Source: JBASRP01 sp044866075 (lineage in GTDB: Bacteria > Actinomycetota > AC-67). From it: a DNA stretch of 35,025 nucleotides. Of this stretch, positions 1-8,450 are shown one piece after another; positions within the stretch are counted from its first letter, which is position 1, and each line of letters begins with the position of its first letter. Both the position numbers and the translations under genes were made by a program. The stretch lies in the NCBI GenBank assembly GCA_044866075.1, contig JBIOTQ010000137.1, positions 1 to 35,025 of the forward strand. Reading direction: 5' to 3'. The notes beneath the pieces are model-generated. The model had not been told where the DNA came from and made no database searches. It saw only the letters and a list, made by a program, of their open reading frames with translations.

Positions 1-1
1 C

Positions 2-670
2 TGTCGCACCGCGGGGTGTGCGCTGCTCGGCGGCGAAACGGCGGAACACCCCGGGATGATGGAACCCGACGCCTACGACATCGCCGCCTTCGCCGTCGGC
101 GCCGCCGAACGCACCGCGATGTGGGGGCCCGAACGGGTTGGGGACGGCGACGCGATCATCGGCATCGCGTCGAGCGGCCTCCACTCGAACGGATACTCGC
201 TGGTCCGGAAGCTGATCCTCGAGCACGACCTCGACCTCGCCGAAACACGCGCGGAACTCGGCGATTCGAGCCTCGGTGATGCCCTCCTCGAACCGACGCT
301 GATCTACGCGCCGGCGATGCTCGCCCTCGCGAAGGACGACGGTGCCGAGATCCACGCGGCGGCGCACATCACCGGTGGCGGGATCGCCGGAAACGTCCCC
401 CGTGCGCTCCCCTCCGGACTCGAAGCCGTCGTCGACCCGAACGCCTGGCCCCGTCCCTCTATCTTCGCATTCCTGCAAAGAACGGGCGCCATCTCCGAGG
501 ACGACATGTGGAAAACCTTCAACCTGGGCCTCGGTATGACGATGGTACTAAGCGAAGGTCGGGCCGACGCTGCGGTCCGCGGTCTGGGGGAGCGCGGGTT
601 GGCCGCATATCGCATCGGCTCGGTACGGCGGGGCGATGGAGGGGTCGTACGTGAGGTTCGCTCGACGTGA
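2..670 (+). CDS. purM: Phosphoribosylformylglycinamidine cyclo-ligase (AIR synthetase), 5'-truncated
   Basis: PurM closes the imidazole ring of formylglycinamidine ribonucleotide with ATP to give AIR, the fifth step of de novo purine synthesis, in the cytosol. The reading frame is open from base 2, so the N-terminal part lies outside the window; about 222 residues remain of a family usually near 340-350. The visible start contains the family signature GGETAEHPGM, followed by the motif GIASSGLHSNGYSLVRK and, later, HITGGGIAGNVPRALP, all characteristic of the C-terminal PurM domain. The gene ends with TGA at 668-670. The downstream kinase gene begins inside its last 20 bases, so the two are probably co-transcribed. 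Identification is firm; only the missing N-terminus limits it. Confidence 0.95.
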   Translation, partial: CRTAGCALLGGETAEHPGMMEPDAYDIAAFAVGAAERTAMWGPERVGDGDAIIGIASSGLHSNGYSLVRKLILEHDLDLAETRAELGDSSLGDALLEPTLIYAPAMLALAKDDGAEIHAAAHITGGGIAGNVPRALPSGLEAVVDPNAWPRPSIFAFLQRTGAISEDDMWKTFNLGLGMTMVLSEGRADAAVRGLGERGLAAYRIGSVRRGDGGVVREVRST

Positions 671-2327
671 GAGCACAGCTGTCGCCGGTGAGGCGGAACG
701 CCGCGCGCAACCAGAAACCGAACCACAGGGTGAGCGTCGCGCGTCCCGGGCGACGCACCTAAGGGCGGTCTCTCCCGCCGAACGGCTGCGCTCTCTCGAA
801 GACGTTGAGCGCGGACGGTGGCACCTCTGGTCGACCACCTTCGTCCTGCTGTTCTCTTTCTCGCTGGCGATCGCCGTCATGTCCTACTGGCGGGACGCAT
901 TGCCGGAGTCGATCGCGCAGGTCCTCGACTACTCGTCGATCCGCTTCGTCTTCGTCCTGCTGTCGTTCGCTTTCACGATCTACGTCATCGATCGCGAGAG
1001 ACGCTTCCGCCGGGTCACACACGCGCTGATCGACACCCGCGCCCGGTCGCTCGCGCTCGAGGATCGGCTGCGCGAGGTATCCGCGTTGCAGCAGGTGCTC
1101 GCAGCCGTGAACTCGTCGTTGCAACTCGATCAGGTTCTCGAGGTCATCCTGCGCCAGTCGTCGCGCCTCGTGAACGCCACCGAAGGCGCCGTCCTGTTGC
1201 TCGACCCCGAAGAGGGCGTCCTCACCATCGGATCGGCGTTACCGACCGACCTCAGCGGCCGTTTCGCGATCGGCGAGGACCTCCCGGGCACCGTCGCACG
1301 GACGCGCCTCGCGACGCTCGTTCCCACGCCCGACGACGTCGCGCGCTACCCCTGGCTGGCCAGTCGCGGCGTGACCTCGAGCATGTGCGCGCCGCTCGTC
1401 GCCGGCGGGCAGCTGATCGGCACGCTGATCCTTTCGAGCACGGAGGACCGCCCATTCGGCGAGTACGACCTGCGCCTCGTGATGCTCTTCGCCGAGCAAG
1501 CCGCGGTCGCGATCTCCAACGCGCAAGCCTTCCGCCGCGAGCAGGAGAGCGTCTCGCGCCTCGCCGACCTCGACCGTTTGAAGACCGACTTCATCGCGAC
1601 GATCACGCACGAGCTGAAGACGCCGCTCACGTCCCTGATGGGATACGCGCAGATCCTTCGCAAGCGCGCCACGGACCTCGACCCCGAACAGCGCGAAGAG
1701 TTCTTCAACATCATGGCGCGCCAGGGCGAAAAGATCCTTCGTCTGATAGAGGAGCTTCTGCAGTCGAGCCGCATCGAGGCCGGCGGGGCGAAACTCCGTC
1801 GCGAGCCCCTCGATCTTCGCAGTATCGCGAAGGACGTCGAGTCGGGGCTTTCGGGTCTCGCGAAGACGCACTCATTGATCTTCGAGGTCCCCGAGGGCGA
1901 CATGGGTCTGTTCGGCGACCCGACCGCCCTCGAACACGTCCTCACCAACCTTCTCGAGAACGCGCTCAAGTACTCGCAGGCGGGAACGGAGATCCGTCTT
2001 ACCGTCGAGGAAGACGAGGCCGAGATCCTGATCAAGGTCGCGGATCAGGGCCAGGGCATCGATCCCGAAGATCTCCCGCACATCTTCGAGCGCTTCCGTC
2101 AGTCCGGCGGCAAGGGACGCACGCGCAACTCCGTCGGGCTGGGCCTCTACATCGTGCGCAGCCTCGTCGGCGCGCACGGCGGGCGCGTGTGGGCCGACTC
2201 GCAGCTCGGGAAGGGCACCACCTTCACGATCGCGCTGCCGCGCCGCGCCGAAGGGGACGCGCGTCTCGAACTACAGGACGCCGAACAGTCGAGCCGGCTT
2301 CTCGACCAGGTCACCGAGGTACCGTAG
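651..2327 (+). CDS. Membrane-bound GAF-domain sensor histidine kinase
   Basis: Predicted 558-aa sensor kinase. Two hydrophobic helices (about residues 59-80 and 97-113) anchor the N-terminus; a short coiled linker leads to a GAF sensor domain (about 130-285), then HisKA and HATPase_c domains. The phospho-acceptor is His320 in ITHELKTPLTSL, the N box has Asn437 in LLENALKYS, and the G boxes read DQGQGIDP and GLGLYIV. I chose GTG 651 because GGAGGGG ends 6 nt upstream of it; an in-frame ATG at 636 has only a weak ribosome site. The start overlaps purM. No response regulator gene is adjacent, so it is an orphan here. The last 57 bases overlap the 3' end of the opposing E2 gene. The ligand is unknown; GAF domains bind diverse small molecules. 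Confidence 0.88.
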   Translation: MRFARRESTAVAGEAERRAQPETEPQGERRASRATHLRAVSPAERLRSLEDVERGRWHLWSTTFVLLFSFSLAIAVMSYWRDALPESIAQVLDYSSIRFVFVLLSFAFTIYVIDRERRFRRVTHALIDTRARSLALEDRLREVSALQQVLAAVNSSLQLDQVLEVILRQSSRLVNATEGAVLLLDPEEGVLTIGSALPTDLSGRFAIGEDLPGTVARTRLATLVPTPDDVARYPWLASRGVTSSMCAPLVAGGQLIGTLILSSTEDRPFGEYDLRLVMLFAEQAAVAISNAQAFRREQESVSRLADLDRLKTDFIATITHELKTPLTSLMGYAQILRKRATDLDPEQREEFFNIMARQGEKILRLIEELLQSSRIEAGGAKLRREPLDLRSIAKDVESGLSGLAKTHSLIFEVPEGDMGLFGDPTALEHVLTNLLENALKYSQAGTEIRLTVEEDEAEILIKVADQGQGIDPEDLPHIFERFRQSGGKGRTRNSVGLGLYIVRSLVGAHGGRVWADSQLGKGTTFTIALPRRAEGDARLELQDAEQSSRLLDQVTEVP

Positions 2328-3572
2328 GAACCGGCCTGCCTCGGCCCCGTCGATGATGCGGTGGTCGAAGGAAAGCGCCAGCGTCATCACATCCCGCGCC
2401 ACGATCTGATCGTTCACGACCCACGGCCGTTTCGCGATCGCGCCCGCGGCCAGGATCGCCGCCTCGGGATGGTTGATGATCGGCGTCCCCGAATCCATCC
2501 CGAACGAGCCGACGTTCGTGATCGTGATCGTCGAACCGGTCAGCTCGGCCGGCGTGATCGTCCCGGCGCGCGCCGCCTCCGCGAGACGCGCGACCTCCCG
2601 CGCGATCTCGAAAACCGACAGCTGGTCCGCGTCGCGCACGACGGGCACCAGCAAGCCGCGTTCCGTGTCCGTCGCGATCCCGATGTGGTACGCGTGCTTC
2701 ACGATGATCTCGCTCGTCGCCGCGTCCCACGACCCGTTGATCCACGGGTGGCGCCGCAGCGCCGCGATCACCGCTTTCACCAACACCGGCAGCGGCGACA
2801 TCTTGATGCCCTCGGCCTCCGGCGCGGCGCGCAGGTCGTCGCGGAGCTTCATAAGCTCGGTCGCGTCCACCTGCAGCCACTCGGTGACGTGCGGGATCTC
2901 TCCGTACGAGCGCGCCATCCGCTCGGCGATCGTCCGCCGGATCGCGCGCACCGGTATGCGCTCTTCGGCCGGGCCTTCCGTCGCCGCGCCGCGCCTCTGC
3001 ACCGGCTCCAGGCGCGTCACCGACGCGATGGGTTCCTCGGCCGGCGCCGGCGCTTCACTCGATGCCGCCATGACATCGTCGCGCGTGACGCGGCCGTCCG
3101 GCCCCGAGCCGCGCACCGAGTCGATGTCGACGCCGAGCTCCTTCGCCAGCTTCCGCACCGGCGGGGTCGCGAGCGCCTTCGCCGGCAAGGCGGGTTCGGG
3201 CTCCGGCTCGGCTTCCGTGTTTGCGGCCTTGCCGAGCTTCTTGCGCCGCCGCCGCCGTGACCCTTCCTCCTCAGGCCCGTAGCCGACGAGCACCTCGCGG
3301 CGCTTCCCCGCCTCGGGCGCGGCGGACGAGGTCTTGATCGACACCAGCGGCGCGCCGACCTTCACGCGGTCCCCGACATCGCCGTGCAGCTTGTCGATCA
3401 CGCCCGCGTACGGCGACGGGATCTGCACCAGAGCCTTCTCGGTCTCCACCTCGACGATCGGCTGGTTGAGCTCGACCTCCTCGCCCTCCTTCACGAGCCA
3501 GGAGACGATCTCGGCTTCCTCCAGACCCTCGCCGAGGTCGGGGAGCTTGAACTCGCGGACTTCGTCGGCCAT
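2271..3572 (-). CDS. bkdC: 2-oxoacid dehydrogenase complex E2, dihydrolipoamide acyltransferase (branched-chain type)
   Basis: This 433-aa E2 transfers the acyl group from the E1-bound thiamine adduct to CoA through a swinging lipoyl arm and forms the core of the complex. An N-terminal lipoyl domain (about 5-80) carries the modifiable Lys46 in VETEKALVQI. A charged, EPEPEP-containing linker leads to the E1/E3-binding domain (about 134-169, ATPPVRKLAKELGVD), followed by the catalytic domain ending in FDHRIIDGAEAGRFL, where His404 and Asp408 are the expected catalytic pair. Start ATG overlaps the E1 beta stop by one base (TGATG), indicating translational coupling. Only one lipoyl domain is present. 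Its 3' end overlaps the histidine kinase on the other strand. No E3 gene lies nearby. Branched-chain specificity is inferred from the neighbours. Confidence 0.9.
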   Translation of the reverse strand: MADEVREFKLPDLGEGLEEAEIVSWLVKEGEEVELNQPIVEVETEKALVQIPSPYAGVIDKLHGDVGDRVKVGAPLVSIKTSSAAPEAGKRREVLVGYGPEEEGSRRRRRKKLGKAANTEAEPEPEPALPAKALATPPVRKLAKELGVDIDSVRGSGPDGRVTRDDVMAASSEAPAPAEEPIASVTRLEPVQRRGAATEGPAEERIPVRAIRRTIAERMARSYGEIPHVTEWLQVDATELMKLRDDLRAAPEAEGIKMSPLPVLVKAVIAALRRHPWINGSWDAATSEIIVKHAYHIGIATDTERGLLVPVVRDADQLSVFEIAREVARLAEAARAGTITPAELTGSTITITNVGSFGMDSGTPIINHPEAAILAAGAIAKRPWVVNDQIVARDVMTLALSFDHRIIDGAEAGRFLRYLGDLVEKPARLFGVL

Positions 3573-4546
3573 CAGTAGTTCAGCACCTTATCGACGGCGT
3601 CGAGGACGCGGTCGACGTCGGGAAGGTGGACGTCTTCGAGCTTCGCCGGAGGGTACGGGATGTCGAACCCTCCGACCCGTATCACCGGCGCGTGGAGCGA
3701 CAGGAAGTCGTCCTCCATGATGCGCGCCGCGATCTCGCCACCGAAGCCGCTCGTCACCTGCGCTTCGTGCACCACGACCGCCCGGCCGGTCTTCTTGACG
3801 CTGTTCAAGATCGTGTCGAGATCGAGCGGTACCAGCGTCCGCAGGTCGATCAGTTCGATCGCGACCCCATCGGCCTCCGCGTCCTCACACGCGTCCTGGC
3901 AGGTCCTCACCGTCGGGCCGTACGTGATCAACGTCACGTCGGTTCCCTCGCGCAGCACGCGCGCCTTCCCGATCGGCAGTCCGTTCGGCTCGAGCTCGAC
4001 GTCCTCGCGGATCCAGTAGCGCCGCTTCGGCTCGAAAAAGATCACCGGATCGGGGTCGTCGATCGACCGCACCAGCAACGAGAATGCGTCGGCCGGCGTC
4101 GACGGCGTTACAACTTTCAAGCCGGCGGTGTGGGTGAAATACGCCTCCGGGCTCTCCGAGTGGTGCTCGACCGCGCCGATACCGCCGCCGAACGGGATGC
4201 GGATGACTATGTTCAGGCGCATCCGGCCCCGCGAGCGCGAGCCGTACTTCGCGACGTGCGACACGATCTGCTCGAAGGCCGGATACGTGAAGCCGTCGAA
4301 CTGCATCTCGCAGATCGGCTTGAAGCCGTACATCGCCATCCCGATCGCCGCGCCGACGATGCCCGACTCCGCGAGCGGCGTGTCGAGCACGCGCTCCTCG
4401 CCGAACTCCGCTTGCAGCTTGTCGGTGACGCGGAAGACGCCGCCGAGCTTGCCGACGTCCTCGCCGAGCACGACGACGTGGGGGTCGTTGCGCATGCAGT
4501 ACCGCATCGCCTCGTTGAGCGCCTGGGCCATGGTCACGGTCGGCAT
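3572..4546 (-). CDS. bkdB: 2-oxoisovalerate dehydrogenase E1 component, beta subunit
   Basis: E1 beta pairs with E1 alpha to decarboxylate branched-chain 2-oxoacids with ThDP. The 324-aa product has transketolase pyrimidine-binding and C-terminal transketolase domains. Segments such as GEDVGKLGGVFRVTD, DTPLAESGIVGAAIG, IGAVEHHSESPEA and FFEPKRRYW closely follow my recollection of Streptomyces BkdB, and the C-terminus contains PYPPAKLEDVHLPDVDRVLD, also typical of branched-chain E1 beta. The ATG at 4546 was chosen over an upstream frame start because GGAGGA lies upstream inside the E1 alpha gene and the family begins near this point. It starts two bases after the E1 alpha stop codon, so the genes are one operon. 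A pyruvate-specific complex is the main alternative. Confidence 0.92.
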   Translation of the reverse strand: MPTVTMAQALNEAMRYCMRNDPHVVVLGEDVGKLGGVFRVTDKLQAEFGEERVLDTPLAESGIVGAAIGMAMYGFKPICEMQFDGFTYPAFEQIVSHVAKYGSRSRGRMRLNIVIRIPFGGGIGAVEHHSESPEAYFTHTAGLKVVTPSTPADAFSLLVRSIDDPDPVIFFEPKRRYWIREDVELEPNGLPIGKARVLREGTDVTLITYGPTVRTCQDACEDAEADGVAIELIDLRTLVPLDLDTILNSVKKTGRAVVVHEAQVTSGFGGEIAARIMEDDFLSLHAPVIRVGGFDIPYPPAKLEDVHLPDVDRVLDAVDKVLNY

Positions 4547-4548
4547 GG

Positions 4549-5658
4549 CTATTCTTCGTCCTCCGCGGCCAGCTCTTCTGACAAGAGCCATTCCTCCCGG
4601 CGCAGCGTCTCCGGCTCCTCCGAGTAGACGTACTCGAACAGCTCATGGGCCGGCCGCGGCCCCGCGCCGACGATCTCCGCACGGATGTGCGCGGCGATCT
4701 CCTTCGCCTCGGCGTCGACCTTGGCGTCGAACTCCTCCGTGAGGACGCCCTCGCGCTCGAGGTACTTGGTGAAACGCGCGATCGGGTCGAGCGCCTCCCA
4801 GCGCTTCATCTCCTCCTCGGTGCGGTAGCGCGTCGGGTCGTCGGCCGTCGAGTGCGGCCCCATGCGGAACGTGACCGCCTCGATCAGGGTCGGGCCGCCA
4901 CCCTCGCGCGCGCGATCCACCGCTTCCTTGGCGACCGCGTAGCACGCGAGCACGTCGTTGCCGTCGACGCGGACGCCGGGGAACCCGTAGCCCAACGCCT
5001 TGACGGCGATCGTCGGCGCGGCGGTTTGCTTCACGACGGGAACCGAGATCGCGTACTGATTGTTCTGGCACAGGAACACAGCGGGCGCGCGCCACACGCC
5101 GGCGAAGTTCAGGCCCTCGTGGAAGTCGCCCTCAGATGTGGCGCCGTCGCCCATGCACCCGAGCGCGACCGTCTTCGCGCCGTCGAGCTTCGCCGCTATC
5201 GCGAACCCGGCCGCGTGCAGCGTCTGCGTCCCGACCGGAACGGCGTACAGCGCGAAGCGGTGTTCCTTCATGTCCCACAACCCGCCGTGCCAGGTCCCTC
5301 GGAACAGGTGCAGGACGTCCACGGGATCGATCTTGCGCATCATCGCCAGCGCGAGCTCGCGGTACGACGGGAAGATCCAGTCGCCCTCGTCGAGCGCGTA
5401 CCCGGTGCCGACCTGGGCGGCCTCCTGACCGAGGAGCGGGGTGTACACGCCGAGCTCGCCCTGGCGCTGGAGGTTCGTGCCCTCCTGGTCGGCGCGCCGC
5501 GCCAGCACCATCAGGCGGTAGATCTCGAGGAGGTCGTCCTTCTTGAGGTCGGGTTCGTACTCGGCGTCGGGGAGGAGCGTCCCGTCGGGAGCCAGGATCT
5601 GAACCGTCTCCGTCGGGACGGACGCGGGGTCGACGAACCCCCGCCTGGGGCCCTTCAT
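4549..5658 (-). CDS. bkdA: 2-oxoisovalerate dehydrogenase E1 component, alpha subunit
   Basis: The 369-aa E1 alpha carries the ThDP-Mg site of the branched-chain 2-oxoacid dehydrogenase. The binding signature runs from GDG at residues 170-172 to Asn-Asn at 199-200. Other family blocks are LQRQGELGVYTPLLGQEAAQ, GYGFPGVRVDGNDVLA and the loop FRMGPHSTADDPTRYR. The start is supported by GAGGAGG about 6 nt upstream of ATG 5658. It heads the alpha-beta-E2 operon; the 117-bp gap before it follows the metallopeptidase gene and could hold its own promoter, although I found no convincing -10 box. The valine/leucine dehydrogenase upstream on the same strand would supply its substrates, which favours branched-chain over pyruvate specificity. 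Confidence 0.92.
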   Translation of the reverse strand: MKGPRRGFVDPASVPTETVQILAPDGTLLPDAEYEPDLKKDDLLEIYRLMVLARRADQEGTNLQRQGELGVYTPLLGQEAAQVGTGYALDEGDWIFPSYRELALAMMRKIDPVDVLHLFRGTWHGGLWDMKEHRFALYAVPVGTQTLHAAGFAIAAKLDGAKTVALGCMGDGATSEGDFHEGLNFAGVWRAPAVFLCQNNQYAISVPVVKQTAAPTIAVKALGYGFPGVRVDGNDVLACYAVAKEAVDRAREGGGPTLIEAVTFRMGPHSTADDPTRYRTEEEMKRWEALDPIARFTKYLEREGVLTEEFDAKVDAEAKEIAAHIRAEIVGAGPRPAHELFEYVYSEEPETLRREEWLLSEELAAEDEE

Positions 5659-5775
5659 CCGGTTCCTCCTCGCTCGGCCGGGATCGCCGCCGGGCTCGCC
5701 ACACGTCCTTCCCGCGGGATCGCCGCGGTTTCATCCATGGTCACCGACCAAGACGAACGTCGTCAACGGACCCAC

Positions 5776-6276
5776 TTACATGCGCCCCAGGACTTCTCCG
5801 CGCAGGAGCCCGAGCTGCCGCAGGCGCTTCTCCATCTCCTGGCGGCCGACCCGGAACGCCCGCGCGGCTTCCTCGATGTCGATTCGACCCTCGAAGCTCT
5901 TGGCCACTTTCTCGAGGACCGGGGCCGGCATGAGCAGTTCCGCCGCGAAGAGGTCCGCTTCGTGCTCGAGCTCGTTCTTCTCCCACTGCACCTGCCGCGG
6001 CACCGGCTGGTCGCCGTGCAGGACGTGGTGCCCGATCTCGTGCGCCAGACGCCAGCGTTCGCGCGCCGTGGGCGCGCGCTCCTGCGCCTTCAGACGCGTG
6101 CGCCCGCGCGTGGGGCGCGTGAGTCCCTCCCACACGTCGGCGGAAAGGTGCCAGGGCCGCTCGTGGTGGAGCCGCAGATAGGCGAGGACGCGTTCCAAGT
6201 CGACGGGGGCATCCTTGATCCCGGCCGACGAGAGGACCCTCTTCGCCCGCTTCGCTATCGCGTCGGGTTCGGTCAC
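5776..6276 (-). CDS. ImmA/IrrE-family zinc metallopeptidase-like protein
   Basis: A 166-aa protein with the gluzincin motif HEIGH at residues 79-83 (His79, Glu80, His83) and the downstream block ELEHEADLFAAELLMP, which supplies the third metal ligand in the ImmA/IrrE (DUF955, peptidase M78) family. Members typically cleave repressors, as with ImmA of ICEBs1 or IrrE of Deinococcus. Here the domain fills almost the whole protein and no DNA-binding domain is fused to it. The C-terminal 50 residues (ARAFRVGRQEMEKRLRQLGLL) may form a small helical recognition module. GTG 6276 was chosen because TACAGT sits 6 nt upstream, giving a leaderless start, and an earlier start would run into the RodZ-like gene. 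A HTH partner lies directly upstream but is of RodZ type, so the substrate is unknown. Confidence 0.82.
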   Translation of the reverse strand: MTEPDAIAKRAKRVLSSAGIKDAPVDLERVLAYLRLHHERPWHLSADVWEGLTRPTRGRTRLKAQERAPTARERWRLAHEIGHHVLHGDQPVPRQVQWEKNELEHEADLFAAELLMPAPVLEKVAKSFEGRIDIEEAARAFRVGRQEMEKRLRQLGLLRGEVLGRM

Positions 6277-6282
6277 GCGCCA

Positions 6283-6288
6283 ACTGTA
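6283..6288 (-). promoter_or_regulatory. Putative leaderless promoter -10 box (TACAGT)
   Basis: TACAGT on the minus strand ends 6 nt before GTG 6276. The spacing would put the transcription start at or next to the start codon. No clear -35 is visible. It is one of six matching cases in this window. Confidence 0.5.
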
Positions 6289-6323
6289 ACCGAGGCCGGT
6301 GGGGGCCTCCAGGAGAACGCGAG

Positions 6324-7121
6324 CTAGGCCTGCGGCGTCACACGGAGGAACGGGACGCCGTCGGACAACGCGACCGTGATCCGCACGACCTGCCCGGCCG
6401 GGCCGAGTGGACCGCGCCATTGGCCGTCGAACAAGACGCGCACGGCCGCCGCGTTCCCGGCGACGATCGTCAGCGTCCGGCGCGCGCGGAAGACCTCCAT
6501 GAAGGATCCCGTCACCGTGCGTCCCGGGAAGATCGCGGCGCCGTCGGCGACGACCCGGATCCAGCTGGCGCCTCCCGAGACCTCGAGAGTGATCGACGGA
6601 GTTGTCGTGGCGGCGACCGGAACCGGCGCATGATCTTTCGGTTCGACGGACGGCGCCGTCGCGATCGTCGGCAACGTTGCGGGGAATCCCGCCCGGCCGG
6701 GATGCGACGACCCGCCGGTCGCGACCATCGCGATGGCTGCGGCGAAGGCGATCGCGAGGACGATGATCCGCGTTCGGCGACGCCGCGTCGTTTCCGGCGG
6801 CGGGACGACGTCCGCGGGGATCTCGATCGGAGCCGGCGCGTCCGGTTCGAAGCGCGCGAGAAGCTCTTGCTCGTCGGCGATGCGCAGATAGCGCGCGTAG
6901 GCGCGCAGGAATCCGCGGGCATAGAGGGCGCCGGGGAACGCGGAGGCCGGTTCGTTACGCTCGAGCGCTTCGAGATACCGCCGTGGGATGCACGTCTCCT
7001 TCACGGCCCGGTCGAGGCTGACGCGGCGTCGCCGGCGCGTCGTCCGCAGGATCGTGCCGATGTCGTCGGCCCCGTCGGGCGACGCCGCTCTCGCACGCGC
7101 GCGACGGCCGTTTCCTTCCAT
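6324..7121 (-). CDS. RodZ-like helix-turn-helix membrane protein (HTH_25 / DUF4115)
   Basis: A 265-aa protein with RodZ architecture: an N-terminal cytoplasmic HTH_25 domain (about residues 18-75, including IGTILRTTRRRRRVSLDRAV and IPRRYLEALERNE), a linker, one transmembrane helix after RRRRTR (about 115-133), and an extracellular DUF4115-like beta domain at the C-terminus (SWIRVVADG, FRARRTLTIVAGN). RodZ proteins link MreB-type cytoskeleton to the cell-wall elongation machinery, but many actinobacterial homologues are unstudied. ATG 7121 is chosen because GGAAG lies a few bases upstream and the HTH domain follows; in-frame starts at 7205 (ATG) and 7265 (TTG) would add low-complexity residues. 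TAGCTT at 7269-7274 on the minus strand may be its -10 box, giving a leader of about 140 nt. Confidence 0.8.
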   Translation of the reverse strand: MEGNGRRARARAASPDGADDIGTILRTTRRRRRVSLDRAVKETCIPRRYLEALERNEPASAFPGALYARGFLRAYARYLRIADEQELLARFEPDAPAPIEIPADVVPPPETTRRRRTRIIVLAIAFAAAIAMVATGGSSHPGRAGFPATLPTIATAPSVEPKDHAPVPVAATTTPSITLEVSGGASWIRVVADGAAIFPGRTVTGSFMEVFRARRTLTIVAGNAAAVRVLFDGQWRGPLGPAGQVVRITVALSDGVPFLRVTPQA

Positions 7122-7324
7122 GAGCTTCCACGTCGCGGGTGGGGCGGTTTCCTCGGGGGGTGCGACGAGCGCCAACGCGCGAAGCGTGGAGCGTTTGACG
7201 CGCATCGCTGTCGGCACGTTGATCCCCGAGCGTGAGACCGGTCGTCCGGTGGATACCCGCTCCAATGCAAGCTAAACGGGGAAAAGTTGCAATGTCCGAA
7301 CGGGCAAGGGCGGTGGGTGGACGA

Positions 7325-8377
7325 TCAGCGGCTCCCACGCTCTGCCACCGACGCGGCGCGGATCCGTTCCTCCGCGATCGAATCGGCGGCTGCTGCTGTG
7401 GTGGTCCCTTCAGCGCGGGCGCGTTCGAAAACATTGCGGAGACGGTCGGCGATCGCGGCCGTCTTGGCGTGCGCGCGCTCGGAGTCGTACCCGTGGAGCT
7501 CGTCCTCGACGTTGATCAGGCCGCCGGCGTTGATCACGTAATCGGGTGCGTAGAGGATCCCGGCCTCCGTGAGCGCGGCCCCGTGATCGGGCCGTTCCAG
7601 CTGGTTGTTGGCCGCCCCGCCGATGGCGCGGCACTTGAACCCGGCCAAGGTCGCGTCGTTCACGACCGCACCTAGGGCGCAGGGCGAGAGGATGTCGCAG
7701 GGGACGGAGAGGATCTCATCCGCCGGCACCACGTCGGCCCCTACCTCGGCGGCGAGGGCTTGAGCGGCCACGGCGTCGATATCCGCGATCGTCAGCTGTG
7801 CACCCTCCTCGGCGAGGTGCCGGACGACGCCGCCCCCGACCTTGCCCACGCCTTGAACCGCGACGTGCCTCCCGCTGAGCGACGGTTCACCCCAGAGTTC
7901 CTCGGCCACGGCCTTGAGCCCGTACCACACTCCGTAGGCGGTGACCGTCGACGGGTCGCCGGAGCCGGACGAGGTTCCGGTTACGTAGCGAGTGGTCTGC
8001 GCGATGACATCCATGTCGGCGCTCGTGGTTCCGACGTCGGCGGTCGTGATGTAGGCGCCGCCGAGCCGTTCGACCGCGCGCCCGTACGCGCGCAGGAGCT
8101 CGTCGGTCTTCTGCGTGCGCGCGTTCCCGATGACGACCGCTTTCCCGCCGCCGAGGTCGAGGTCGGCCGCCGCCGCCTTGTACGCCATCGCCTTCGATAG
8201 GCGGAGCACGTCGCGCAGCGCGGCGTCCTCGCTCTCGAACGGCCAGAACCGGGTGCCGCCGAGCGCCGGGCCCAGCGCCGTGGAGTAGATCGCGATGATG
8301 CAGCGGAGCCCCGCGGACTGATCGTGGGCGAAGGTGATCGTTTCGTACTCGTCGCCGAGCAGATCGAACACCGTCAC
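7325..8377 (-). CDS. vdh: Valine/leucine dehydrogenase (Glu/Leu/Phe/Val dehydrogenase family)
   Basis: A 350-aa NAD-dependent amino-acid dehydrogenase that would deaminate valine or leucine to the 2-oxoacid, the first step of branched-chain catabolism. The N-terminal dimerisation/substrate domain contains GPALGGTRFWPF, and Lys67 and Lys79 (in MAYKAAAADLDLGGGKAVV) sit almost exactly where leucine dehydrogenases carry their substrate-binding and catalytic lysines (68 and 80). The Rossmann domain has VAVQGVGKVGGGV. Length matches leucine/valine dehydrogenases (about 350-365) rather than the longer glutamate enzymes. The GTG start at 8377 lies 6 nt after TAACAT. The branched-chain 2-oxoacid dehydrogenase genes lie 1.7 kb downstream on the same strand and would take its product. 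The exact substrate preference is not readable from sequence. Confidence 0.92.
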   Translation of the reverse strand: MTVFDLLGDEYETITFAHDQSAGLRCIIAIYSTALGPALGGTRFWPFESEDAALRDVLRLSKAMAYKAAAADLDLGGGKAVVIGNARTQKTDELLRAYGRAVERLGGAYITTADVGTTSADMDVIAQTTRYVTGTSSGSGDPSTVTAYGVWYGLKAVAEELWGEPSLSGRHVAVQGVGKVGGGVVRHLAEEGAQLTIADIDAVAAQALAAEVGADVVPADEILSVPCDILSPCALGAVVNDATLAGFKCRAIGGAANNQLERPDHGAALTEAGILYAPDYVINAGGLINVEDELHGYDSERAHAKTAAIADRLRNVFERARAEGTTTAAAADSIAEERIRAASVAERGSR

Positions 8378-8383
8378 GGGGCC

Positions 8384-8389
8384 ATGTTA
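8384..8389 (-). promoter_or_regulatory. Putative leaderless promoter -10 box (TAACAT) of vdh
   Basis: TAACAT on the minus strand ends 6 nt before GTG 8377, with no Shine-Dalgarno in between. This predicts a transcript that begins at the start codon. Confidence 0.55.
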
Positions 8390-8409
8390 CCCGGCCGTGA
8401 GAAGCGTTC

Positions 8410-8430
8410 GGCCGCCCATGACGGGCGGCC
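8410..8430. terminator. GC-rich hairpin between the 57-aa gene and vdh
   Basis: GGCCGCCC, a 5-nt loop ATGAC, and GGGCGGCC form a perfect 8-bp stem. It lies just downstream of the minus-strand small gene and just upstream of the vdh promoter. It lacks a U-run, so it may be a weak terminator or an RNA/DNA structural site. Confidence 0.5.
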
Positions 8431-8450
8431 TGAGCGAAGCTTGTCGCGTG

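Noticed and set aside
2271..5658. Assignment of the E1/E2 genes as pyruvate dehydrogenase
   Set aside because: The E1 beta blocks resemble Streptomyces BkdB and a valine/leucine dehydrogenase is upstream. A pyruvate complex is not excluded but is less likely.
5659..5775. A TTGACG -35 candidate for the E1 alpha operon
   Set aside because: No acceptable -10 box lies 16-19 bp downstream, so I did not list it as a promoter.
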